Source of the DNA: Oscillospiraceae bacterium
GTDB taxonomy: Bacteria > Bacillota > Clostridia > Oscillospirales > Acutalibacteraceae
Direction of reading: 5' to 3'
NCBI GenBank assembly: GCA_003517915.1
Contig: DOZQ01000115.1
Coordinates: 1-5,328, forward strand
Length of the DNA stretch: 5,328 nt
Positions 1 to 5,017 of this stretch are shown here, one piece after another. The notes under the pieces were generated by a model. It was not told the origin of the DNA. It was given only the letters and a program-made list of their open reading frames with translations, and searched no databases. Position numbers and translations under genes: made by a program. Position 1 is the first letter of the stretch, and the number at the start of each line of letters is the position of its first letter.

Positions 1-19
1 CAAAACCGCCTCGGTTTTG
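1..19 (-). terminator. Candidate intrinsic terminator of the lipoprotein gene cluster (at window edge)
   Basis: CAAAACCG and CGGTTTTG form a perfect 8-bp stem around a 3-nt loop. It begins 34 bases after the stop of the minus-strand lipoprotein gene at 54-830, so it is well placed to end that unit. Read on the minus strand, the 3' arm is CGGTTTTG, giving only four T residues before the window ends. Whether a longer T tract follows cannot be seen. It could instead be a repeat end, because part of it recurs near 4031-4046. Confidence 0.45.
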
Positions 20-53
20 AAGTAGTTCAAGTATAAAGTCAAAATGTTCCCTC

Positions 54-830
54 TCACGAACTTGTCATATCGTTACCGTCAATGTCAAAGTAGATAATTT
101 CATCGGATTTGTTCCATTCCCCGTCAGCATCACTTACCGGCCACACCCGAATACGGGTATACCATCCGGAGCCTTCGCTCTTGCTGGCAAAATAATAATA
201 TCCCTCGTGAATCAGAATGCGGTCTGTTTTTCCCCCTGGCATGGTGAATGTGCTGTCATTCAAATGCAGGGCGTCGGCGATTTTCTTGCCGAGCTCCGGC
301 GTCATACCCTTTACGCTGGAAGCATACACCGCTGACGCCATAGTGTAGACGTTAGCCATGCCGCCATAAAATTCCGAATCGTCTATTTCAACATGAACCG
401 CTTCTACATCTCCGCCTTCGGCATGGAAAATTTGCACATTCCCCTCGATAATCCATGTACTGTATGTAATCTCCAGCATTGCTTTTCCTGCGGCGGTGTT
501 AGGCTCATCCGGCGAAAAATCTTCGGGAACTGCCAGATGAGTCTTGCCTTGGTCATATATCAGACCATTTTCTTCATAATATTCGTATACCGGGCCCAGC
601 ATTGCTTCCATTCCCTCAAAAATAGTTTTCGCATCGTTCATTGGAGCGAGATTGACAGGCGTTTCGCTCGGCACCGATGATACGTCCTGAGAATTTGTAC
701 TTTGGGCAGGAGACGTCGTACTGTCGGTGAGGGATACCGTACCGCTCCCGTTATCGCCGCCCGCGCCTCCGCAGGCGGCCAGAGTGAGCATTATAAATAA
801 TATCATAAGTAATGCTATACTTTTTCTCAT
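54..830 (-). CDS. Secreted lipoprotein, unknown function (258 aa)
   Basis: A predicted lipoprotein anchored on the outer face of the cytoplasmic membrane. The N-terminus has a short basic n-region (MRKS), a hydrophobic stretch at residues 5-17, and the lipobox LAAC with the lipidated cysteine at about 20. A Gly/Ser/Thr-rich linker of roughly 40 residues follows (about 21-60), as is usual for a tether. The mature domain (about 62-258) is acidic and rich in Tyr and Trp, has no extra cysteine, and I do not recognise its family. The start is well supported: AAAGGAG at 845-839 lies 8 bases before the ATG. It is the last of three lipoprotein genes in the same direction, 75 bases after the previous one, with no hairpin between them, so co-transcription is likely. 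Its signal peptide resembles those of the two neighbours, but its mature part does not. A substrate-binding, sensing or cell-wall role is possible, with nothing specific to decide. Confidence 0.85.
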   Translation of the reverse strand: MRKSIALLMILFIMLTLAACGGAGGDNGSGTVSLTDSTTSPAQSTNSQDVSSVPSETPVNLAPMNDAKTIFEGMEAMLGPVYEYYEENGLIYDQGKTHLAVPEDFSPDEPNTAAGKAMLEITYSTWIIEGNVQIFHAEGGDVEAVHVEIDDSEFYGGMANVYTMASAVYASSVKGMTPELGKKIADALHLNDSTFTMPGGKTDRILIHEGYYYFASKSEGSGWYTRIRVWPVSDADGEWNKSDEIIYFDIDGNDMTSS

Positions 831-905
831 GAGAAAGACTCCTTTGGTATTATAAATTTTAAAATCGGAGGCGGGGAATAGTTCATTAAGGGGTGATGCT
901 TAAAG

Positions 906-1586
906 TTATCCTATAATATCTTTAAGCCGCCCTGCCGCAAGTTTACCGGCTTCAGTGAGTTTTTCCTCTATCCATGCGTCGTCCGTATTGCCGGATTCAC
1001 CGCCATACACAGTTAACTGAAGTTCAACGTTATAGGCACCGTATGCGAAGGTTATGCGCTTTCCGTCCGAGCTATCCGCCATAAGCGCCCATTCGCCGAT
1101 GCCTTCCGCAGGAATCGCGCCTTCTTCAGAAAGCTTTCCCTTTTCATTTTGGTTGTAGCCGGTTATACCTCCTGATTCGATAAGCTTTTTGTCAAAACTC
1201 TTTGTTTCATCAAGAATTGCATCCTGCATTATGATGATTCCTAACTGAAGATCCGTGACGCCGTCCCAACTGCTATACCTGCAAAGGAGGGCTGACTGTA
1301 ACCCCGCTTCTACATCTCGTTCGGCTGATTCAAAATCCTTCCCGAAGATTTTAGTTGCGTCCTCAGCCTCTAGCAATTCCGACGGGTTGATAACCCTGTC
1401 GGCGCTCTTTCCGGAAATAATTTCATCCTTCCCGCTCTCGTTTGACTCCGCGTTGCTTACCTGAGAGGCAGCACCGTTTGTATTGTTCGGCGTATTCCTT
1501 CCGACGACGTCGCCCACGCCTCCGCAGGCGGCCAGTGTAAGAATTATCACTAGAGCAAGAAGTAGGGATATACATTTTTTCATCAT
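906..1586 (-). CDS. Secreted lipoprotein, unknown function, faint DUF3558-like layout (226 aa)
   Basis: A predicted surface lipoprotein. The reading frame is open up to 1655, but I place the start at 1586, where two ATGs stand in tandem (MMKKC) 9 bases after GAAAGGAG (1603-1596). The longer form would bury the signal peptide behind 23 residues. The signal peptide has MMKK, a hydrophobic core at about 6-18, then LAAC with the lipid cysteine at 21. A polar Asn/Ser/Gly linker runs to about residue 65. The mature part starts with LLEAEDATKIFGKDFESAER (about 71-90), followed by a single Cys near 102 (LLCRYSSW), and ends with an amphipathic helix (about 203-225, EEKLTEAGKLAAGRL). A leading 'DA..I.G' helix, a central C-x-Y-S and a closing 'LA...L' helix recall DUF3558-type lipoproteins, but this is a resemblance by eye and weak. 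It lies 145 bases after the preceding lipoprotein gene and 75 bases before the next. Confidence 0.83.
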   Translation of the reverse strand: MMKKCISLLLALVIILTLAACGGVGDVVGRNTPNNTNGAASQVSNAESNESGKDEIISGKSADRVINPSELLEAEDATKIFGKDFESAERDVEAGLQSALLCRYSSWDGVTDLQLGIIIMQDAILDETKSFDKKLIESGGITGYNQNEKGKLSEEGAIPAEGIGEWALMADSSDGKRITFAYGAYNVELQLTVYGGESGNTDDAWIEEKLTEAGKLAAGRLKDIIG

Positions 1587-1731
1587 TCGTTCGAGCTCCT
1601 TTCGAGATGTTCCAAATTGCAAAATGTTGATTACAATGCCACACACCATTTGCATTTTCCATTCACAAGGAAACGCAAACGTTGCGGGTGATTTCTATCT
1701 AAAAAAATTCATATTTGAGTGATAATTATAT

Positions 1732-2211
1732 TTATTCAGATGGTTTATATATTTCCAGTCTGCCATTATAATTCGATTTTACATATACTCTATAATTTGT
1801 ATCACGGTTACCGCCCTGCCATCTTAATACTTGTTCACCATTTATTTCTTCTGTCTCAGAAAAATTTTCCGCGAATCCGTTCTCTATTAAAACATCAACA
1901 TAGTCTTTCATGGTTTCATATGTCGCGTCTGAAAAGCTGATGGCAAACATTCCCTCGTAAATGTCATCCTCTTTAGCTGTCTCAACGGTAAATGGCGGTT
2001 TTGGAACTTGCTGAGTCCATTCATTGTCAGGCCATTCGACACTAGCGGCGGCATCATCTTGCGTACTGCTTGGCATAACGCCGTCGCTCTGTGAAGCAGA
2101 GGACGTGGTGCTTCCGCCGCCGCAGGCGGCCAGTGTGAGAATTATCGCAAGCGCTATAAGCAAAGAGATGCATTTTTTCATGATTCGTTCTTTCCTTTCC
2201 ATAACATCCAT
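1732..2211 (-). CDS. Secreted lipoprotein, possibly DUF6591-like (159 aa, or 149 aa from an internal start)
   Basis: First gene of the lipoprotein run and a predicted membrane-anchored surface protein. The signal peptide reads MKKCISLLIALAIILTLAAC, with the lipid cysteine at residue 30 of the long form. A short Ser/Gln/Asp-rich linker follows. The mature domain of about 100 residues opens with WPDNEWTQQVPKPPF and contains an F-S-D-A-T-Y-E-x-M-x-D-Y-V helix and alternating strands ending in YVKSNYNGRLEIYKPSE. The 'WP-N-x-W-x-x-x-x-PKP' opening recalls small clostridial lipoproteins of the DUF6591 type; this is from memory and not certain. Two starts are plausible. ATG 2211 has a perfect AAAGGAGG (2227-2220) 8 bases upstream and adds MDVMERKERI before the usual MKKC. 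ATG 2181 matches the sibling genes, but its site (AAAGGAAA) is weaker and about 11 bases away. I favour 2211 on ribosome-site strength. Confidence 0.82.
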   Translation of the reverse strand: MDVMERKERIMKKCISLLIALAIILTLAACGGGSTTSSASQSDGVMPSSTQDDAAASVEWPDNEWTQQVPKPPFTVETAKEDDIYEGMFAISFSDATYETMKDYVDVLIENGFAENFSETEEINGEQVLRWQGGNRDTNYRVYVKSNYNGRLEIYKPSE

Positions 2212-2244
2212 CTATAAATCCTCCTTTACGAAATCTATCGATTA

Positions 2245-2274
2245 AGAGTAGCAAAAATTCCCTCGTTTGCACAA
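2245..2274 (-). promoter_or_regulatory. Candidate sigma-A promoter for the lipoprotein genes
   Basis: On the minus strand, TTGTGC (2274-2269) and TACTCT (2250-2245) are separated by 18 bases, and the -10 is preceded by TGC, an extended -10 motif. It lies between the terminator of the upstream regulator gene and the strong ribosome site of the first lipoprotein gene, which is where a promoter is needed. Neither hexamer is close to consensus, so this is a positional guess. Confidence 0.3.
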
Positions 2275-2305
2275 TGCAGAAAACCACCCAATTTCGGAAA
2301 AACGC

Positions 2306-2340
2306 AAAAAAGGGTAGGGATGTTTTCATCCCTACCCTTT
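2306..2340 (-). terminator. Strong intrinsic terminator after the LuxR-type regulator
   Basis: AAAGGGTAGGGATG (2309-2322) pairs perfectly with CATCCCTACCCTTT (2327-2340), giving a 14-bp stem with a TTTT/AAAA tetraloop. On the minus strand the stem is followed directly by a six-T run (2311-2306, partly within the stem), the usual Rho-independent form. It begins 15 bases beyond the regulator's stop codon, so it should insulate that gene from the lipoprotein genes. On the plus strand the stem is followed by A residues, so termination there is less likely, and no plus-strand gene approaches it. Confidence 0.92.
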
Positions 2341-2355
2341 AAAAAGCCTTAAATA

Positions 2356-3729
2356 TCAGCCTTTTCGCCCGGCAAACCTCGCAATCAGAATCGCCCGTGA
2401 TTCAGCCTCGCATTTTGACATCATGGAACTTATGTATTTCTGCACCGTATTTTCGGTGACAACGATTTTTGCCGCTATTTGGGAAGTGGTCTGCCCGTCC
2501 AGCAGCAATTTAAGCACCTCGGTTTCCCGTCCGGTGAAGCCGAAGTCACCTATCAATTCTTCTAATGAAACCGGCACAGGCGGGGTATTTACTACCTGTA
2601 TGTGATCGGATTTTTGAATGAAAAGGCGCCCCCAAAGCATGGTGAGGAACAAAAGCATCGTGCCCGCTAAAGAGATGACGATCATGCCAAGTAGATTCAG
2701 TTTGATGAAAGTAAAGGCGAAAAGCAGCAGCGTATCCGGTATGGTGAAAAAAATCCGCCCAACACCCCACAGACCGGGGTGTTTGGTGTGCGGCGCAATG
2801 TCCAAAAATGAAACGGTAAAGAATAGGATCCCCGCGGCGCGGAACGCGTGATACACGCACATGGCGATTGCGAACGGGTAGTTTCCGTCCCACAGTATGA
2901 TGCCGACGGAAAACAGCATCATCACACAAAAGGTGCCTAAGGCTAAATAACGCCGCTTTTTGATGTCTGCCAAAAACCCCCAAAGCAGCGTGCTCGCGCC
3001 ATGGAGCAGCCGCGGCCAATCCTGTATGTTAAAATTGCCCTGGGCGGTATGCGTGATAAAAATATTCTCGGTCATGGCGGCCATCACCGCAATCAGCACA
3101 GTCGCTATGACAAAAACGGCTAGGGTTCTCTTTTGCCTGTTTGGATGTGATTCATTCGTCTGAATATCGCCGGTCAGGCGCGGAGCTTCGCACACATAAA
3201 GCGATATAAAAATCAGAAATACCGATACCGTAGCGAAGGTTACCGCCGCGTTTGCGATCAGTGATACGACGGGCCACATCAAAAGTTCTGTGCCAGCTAC
3301 CGAAATACCAACAAGCCGGCCTGTATAACGACTGCCGTTCATTCTAAGTGCGGTCTTATGATAAACGGCGGCATAAAGGATTCCGAATAAAAACAAACAC
3401 AACAAAGACGAAAAAACGTATGCTTCTTTCAAATACGCAAATGCGGTATTTGAAAACGCTCCCATACATATTACACCGGCAGCCATAAGTGTCCATTTTC
3501 GAACAATTTTTGTCTTTATGAGTTTGCCTATCAAAGCATAGGCAAAAAAACCCATAGTCCAGGCAAGTATGCAAAAAGTATAGATGAGATTTCCAGTTTC
3601 ATCGTTAAAAACGGCGCTGCCCATGTTGTAGGAGGTGATAACACTGACGCTCATAATAAAAGTCGCAAGCCCAAGAAATACGCCTGTTACAAATAAATTT
3701 ACAGAATGCGGATTTTTTATTTCACTCAT
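2356..3729 (-). CDS. Membrane-bound LuxR-family transcriptional regulator with MFS-like N-terminal domain (457 aa)
   Basis: A predicted one-component regulator in which a polytopic membrane domain is joined to a DNA-binding domain. Residues about 10-370 contain some 11-12 hydrophobic segments (for example 10-32, 47-68, 79-99, 103-123, 138-180, 201-222, 261-280, 286-308, 343-368). A basic loop sits near 196-202, between the two halves, an arrangement like the major facilitator superfamily. A linker of about 25 residues leads to a LuxR/GerE HTH at 396-455, with the family signature FTGRETEVLKLLLDGQ (398-413), then SQIAAKIVVTENTVQKYIS (416-434) carrying the recognition helix. There is no receiver-domain phosphorylation site. 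Such MFS-LuxR fusions occur in Actinobacteria (Eggerthella group) and Clostridia, and the ligand is generally unknown. The membrane half may sense rather than transport. The ATG overlaps the stop of the upstream HTH gene (ATGA), which implies translational coupling; its own ribosome site (AAAGGCGG) is imperfect. A strong terminator follows. Confidence 0.92.
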   Translation of the reverse strand: MSEIKNPHSVNLFVTGVFLGLATFIMSVSVITSYNMGSAVFNDETGNLIYTFCILAWTMGFFAYALIGKLIKTKIVRKWTLMAAGVICMGAFSNTAFAYLKEAYVFSSLLCLFLFGILYAAVYHKTALRMNGSRYTGRLVGISVAGTELLMWPVVSLIANAAVTFATVSVFLIFISLYVCEAPRLTGDIQTNESHPNRQKRTLAVFVIATVLIAVMAAMTENIFITHTAQGNFNIQDWPRLLHGASTLLWGFLADIKKRRYLALGTFCVMMLFSVGIILWDGNYPFAIAMCVYHAFRAAGILFFTVSFLDIAPHTKHPGLWGVGRIFFTIPDTLLLFAFTFIKLNLLGMIVISLAGTMLLFLTMLWGRLFIQKSDHIQVVNTPPVPVSLEELIGDFGFTGRETEVLKLLLDGQTTSQIAAKIVVTENTVQKYISSMMSKCEAESRAILIARFAGRKG

Positions 3730-3938
3730 GTTTTTCCGCCTTTCTCTGCTTTAGGCTCAATATATTTACCGCTTTTGATCCGAGCGTCGGGCGGCTTTTC
3801 AGCGTCGGCGGGGATTATCCAGCTATTGCCGACAAGTTGTGCGCCGGAGATGCGGCCTTCCTCACAGAGGGTTGAAACCCTGCGTCTGACAAGCCCCCAT
3901 TTTTCCGCCGCTTCCGATGTGGATATATATTTGTTCAC
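3726..3938 (-). CDS. Small HTH (excisionase/MerR-like, HTH_17-type) DNA-binding protein (70 aa)
   Basis: A predicted DNA-binding protein of the small winged-HTH type common in Clostridia. The motif YISTSEAAEKWGLVRRRVS is the first HTH, with helix 1 over SEAAEKWG and the recognition helix over RRRVSTLCEEG. It is followed by the wing GAQLVGNSWIIPADAEKPPD, where 'W-x-IP-x-DAEKP' is characteristic of the family. A basic tail ends the protein. I choose the GTG at 3938 because AAGGAG (3950-3945) lies 6 bases upstream and would otherwise be inside the coding sequence. The ATG at 3953 (75-aa form, MKECR prefix) has only GCAGGA directly abutting it. Its stop overlaps the ATG of the MFS-LuxR gene by 4 bases, so the two are co-translated. 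Homologues are often accessory regulators or sit near mobile elements. Here its own promoter region carries a long palindrome, making autoregulation a reasonable inference. Confidence 0.82.
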   Translation of the reverse strand: MNKYISTSEAAEKWGLVRRRVSTLCEEGRISGAQLVGNSWIIPADAEKPPDARIKSGKYIEPKAEKGGKT

Positions 3939-3952
3939 GCGACACTCCTTCA

Positions 3953-3992
3953 TTCCTGCAAAGGATGTATATAGTATAATCCTTTGCAGGAA
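3953..3992. promoter_or_regulatory. Perfect 14-bp inverted repeat, probable operator
   Basis: TTCCTGCAAAGGAT (3953-3966) and ATCCTTTGCAGGAA (3979-3992) are exact reverse complements with a 12-base AT-rich spacer (GTATATAGTATA). The spacer carries the -10 box of the minus-strand promoter, and the distal arm lies in the -10/-35 spacer, so a dimeric repressor bound here would block RNA polymerase. Arm centres are about 26 bases apart, near 2.5 helical turns, so two dimers or a looped arrangement may be needed. There is no T run on either side, so it is not a terminator. Confidence 0.75.
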
Positions 3993-4001
3993 GATTGTCG
4001 A
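3973..4001 (-). promoter_or_regulatory. Sigma-A promoter of the HTH/MFS-LuxR operon
   Basis: On the minus strand TCGACA (4001-3996; 5 of 6 to TTGACA) and TATACT (3978-3973; 5 of 6 to TATAAT) are exactly 17 bases apart. Transcription would start near 3966, giving a leader of under 30 bases before the GTG at 3938, with AAGGAG inside it. It is interleaved with the 14-bp inverted repeat. Confidence 0.72.
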
Positions 4002-4012
4002 GCATATTTACA

Positions 4013-4041
4013 GGTTTTTGTTAAGTTATTTTTCAAAAACC
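4013..4041. repeat. Short inverted repeat, 8-bp arms with 13-base loop
   Basis: GGTTTTTG (4013-4020) and CAAAAACC (4034-4041) are perfect reverse complements. Neither strand shows a T tract after the stem, so a terminator is unlikely. The right arm is part of TTCAAAAACCGAGGC, which recurs in inverted form at the left edge of the window (8-22) with one base fewer in the A run. Function unknown. Confidence 0.4.
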
Positions 4042-4092
4042 GAGGCAACATTGCTGCTATATCCATTAGTGAATTGCGAGAAGATACGTACA

Positions 4093-4137
4093 TTATAGCA
4101 TTAGTATGTATATTTGTTGTTTCTGTTCGTCGGTCAT
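4093..4137 (-). pseudogene. Possible remnant of the N-terminus of a recombinase-associated HTH protein
   Basis: A 14-codon reading frame, MTDEQKQQIYILML, follows a GGGCGGG ribosome-site-like stretch 5 bases before its ATG. In many Clostridia, small HTH (sigma-70 region-4-like) proteins that accompany site-specific recombinases begin 'MT-x-EQK-Q-x-I-x-x-LR', so the first ten residues fit well. A TAA ends the frame before the helix-turn-helix would begin, and nothing in the following bases restores the family sequence in any frame I could read. I interpret it as a decayed end left by a mobile element. With so few residues, chance resemblance or a short leader peptide cannot be excluded. Confidence 0.3.
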
Positions 4138-4150
4138 AAAAATCCCGCCC

Positions 4151-4179
4151 TTGAAACTGCGCGAAAAATGCAGTAAAAT
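4151..4179 (+). promoter_or_regulatory. Sigma-A promoter for the plus-strand genes
   Basis: TTGAAA (4151-4156) and TAAAAT (4174-4179) are each 5 of 6 to consensus and 17 bases apart. Transcription would begin near 4186, about 70 bases ahead of the truncated YqxD-type frame, and could continue through 5317 because no strong terminator interrupts. A small dyad, GTATACCAGTATAT (about 4184-4197), sits at the expected start point. Confidence 0.6.
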
Positions 4180-4254
4180 AAATGTATACCAGTATATGGG
4201 CGGAACCGATTTGATTATGCTTATTTTGATAGTTTTTGCCGGGAGCGAAATTGA

Positions 4255-4380
4255 ATGATGGTTTTGATTGACGCGGACGGTTGCCCGGTGGTAGATATCA
4301 CCGTCAGGCTTGCCAAGAAGCATAAAGCAGAATGTATTATTCTCTGCGATACATCTCATCCGATATATGGAGATTTTTAA
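4255..4380 (+). pseudogene. Truncated YqxD/YaiI-family (UPF0178, DUF188) gene, N-terminal 41 codons only
   Basis: Translates as MMVLIDADGCPVVDITVRLA followed by KKHKAECIILCDTSHPIYGDF and a stop. The opening 'IDADxCPV' is the hallmark of the UPF0178/YaiI/YqxD family (PIN-like fold, presumed metal-binding acids D6 and D8), and 'CDTSH' at 31-35 matches the end of the second strand in clostridial members. Family proteins are about 150 residues; here everything beyond residue 35 is missing, including the 'D-x-GLA' and 'GGRTKGPKKRT' motifs. I found no continuation in the other frames between 4380 and 4475. GGGAG at 4241-4245, 9 bases before the first ATG, serves as a ribosome site, so the fragment may still be translated. 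The break lies beside a 14-bp palindrome (4372-4385), and a short direct repeat brackets the fragment. Most likely a deletion product. Confidence 0.72.
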
Positions 4381-4385
4381 AAATC
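4372..4385. repeat. Perfect 14-bp palindrome at the YqxD truncation point
   Basis: GATTTTTAAAAATC is its own reverse complement and contains the premature stop codon of the YqxD fragment. It may mark the deletion junction. AT-rich palindromes of this length can arise by chance, so the meaning is uncertain. Confidence 0.4.
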
Positions 4386-4475
4386 AAAACTTATTGCCGG
4401 GTCGAAAAATACAGCTTCAAAATATTGAGCGGCAAAAATCATTCTGGATTCAGAAGATTTAAAGAGGTGAAAGAC

Positions 4476-4658
4476 ATGGATGAAAAACAATTGCTCCGTG
4501 ACCCCGGCATAGAGATTACAAACGAAATCATTGCGCAGGGTCTTGGCGCGGCCTATAACGCGTATGTAAACACAGGCATGACGGTTGCCGAAACGGCGAT
4601 CAGGATGGACGTGCCGGAGAGCTATATTTCGGAACAGTTGAAAGGCGATGCAGTATGA
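4476..4658 (+). CDS. Small protein of unknown function, possible chimera of a DUF3788-like start and an HTH-like end (60 aa)
   Basis: The start at 4476 is set by AGAGGTG (4463-4469) with a 6-base spacing; the frame is open further upstream but has no better site. Residues 1-30 (MDEKQLLRDPGIEITNEIIA, then QGLGAAYNAY) resemble, from memory, the first 30 residues of clostridial DUF3788 proteins, which are normally about 140 residues. Residues 33-56 (TGMTVAETAIRMDVPESYIS, then EQLK) instead read like a short helix-turn-helix of the 'G-M-T-x-x-E-x-A-x-x-M-x-x-x-x-x-x-V' type. The protein is acidic overall, with no cysteines and no membrane segment. Its TGA overlaps the ATG of the MmcQ-type gene (ATGA), so the two are coupled. 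It may be a truncated or fused remnant kept for translational coupling, or a genuine small protein. No function is assigned. Confidence 0.62.
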   Translation: MDEKQLLRDPGIEITNEIIAQGLGAAYNAYVNTGMTVAETAIRMDVPESYISEQLKGDAV

Positions 4659-5014
4659 CCCGGCGGGAACTGATTGATCTATGTCTTGCGCTTCCTGACG
4701 CTTATGAGGATTACCCATTTGACGACGACGGCTGGTGTGTTGTCCGGCATCGCGTCAACAAAAAGGGATTCGCTCATATTTATGAGAGAAATGATAAGCT
4801 TTGTGTCAACCTCAAGTGCTATCCCATGGAAGCCGATTTTCTGCGCGAGATGTTTGAAGACATCACCGCTGCCTATCATATGAACAAGGTGCACTGGAAC
4901 GGTGTTACCGTTGGCGGAGATGTTCCAATAGACGAATTGCGGAAGATGATTCAGGGCAGCTATGATTTGATAAAACCCAAAATTAGAAAAACAGCATTAC
5001 AGGCGGAGAGTTAG
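4655..5014 (+). CDS. MmcQ/YjbR family protein (119 aa)
   Basis: A full-length member of the MmcQ/YjbR family (COG2315), small cytoplasmic proteins with a CyaY-like fold that are often linked to DNA binding; the biochemical role is not settled. The sequence shows the family pattern: LIDLCLALPDAYEDYPF near the N-terminus (6-22), the central W27 and V29-V30 strand, CVNLKCYPMEADFLREMF (50-67), the signature YHMNKVHWNGV (74-84), and the closing helix ELRKMIQGSYDLI (94-106). Length is normal (about 115-120). It starts inside the stop of the preceding 60-aa gene (ATGA); AAAGG at 4641-4645 can serve as ribosome site. The next gene starts 3 bases after its stop. YjbR genes often appear as orphans beside regulators or DNA-repair genes; here the partners are uncharacterised. 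Confidence 0.9.
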   Translation: MTRRELIDLCLALPDAYEDYPFDDDGWCVVRHRVNKKGFAHIYERNDKLCVNLKCYPMEADFLREMFEDITAAYHMNKVHWNGVTVGGDVPIDELRKMIQGSYDLIKPKIRKTALQAES

Positions 5015-5017
5015 CTG

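Larger units (their letters stand above)
3993..4254. other. Intergenic region between the two divergent gene blocks
   Basis: About 260 bases without an intact gene. Besides the parts listed separately (minus-strand promoter, short inverted repeat, HTH remnant, plus-strand promoter), bases 4042-4092 and 4198-4235 show nothing I can support. Long reading frames crossing the region on both strands have no recognisable family sequence apart from the 14-codon MTDEQK fragment and look like chance openings. Confidence 0.6.

Noticed and set aside
849..854. Perfect TATAAT on the minus strand upstream of the lipoprotein gene at 54-830
   Set aside because: The implied transcript would start inside the ribosome binding site, and there is no acceptable -35 at 16-18 bases.
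1674..1686. CGCAA/TTGCG hairpin between the first two lipoprotein genes
   Set aside because: Only 5 bp of stem and a three-T tail; too weak to call a terminator.
2546..3019. 157-residue reading frame inside the MFS-LuxR gene, same strand, other frame
   Set aside because: His/Arg/Pro-rich shadow translation with no ribosome site, overlapping a gene with clear domains.
3975..3980. TATAAT on the plus strand inside the dyad, suggesting a divergent promoter
   Set aside because: No -35-like hexamer at 16-18 bases upstream; the minus-strand reading of the same region is a much better promoter.
3706..4098. 130-residue plus-strand frame across the HTH gene and promoter region
   Set aside because: Antisense to a well-supported gene, no ribosome site and no family pattern.
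4383..4438. Degenerate direct repeat (TCAAAA..TATTG..GG..AAAAAT twice)
   Set aside because: Needs several gaps in AT-rich sequence; not distinguishable from chance by eye.
4377..4718. 113-residue minus-strand frame opposite the 60-aa gene
   Set aside because: Antisense shadow of a gene with a good ribosome site; no recognisable motif.
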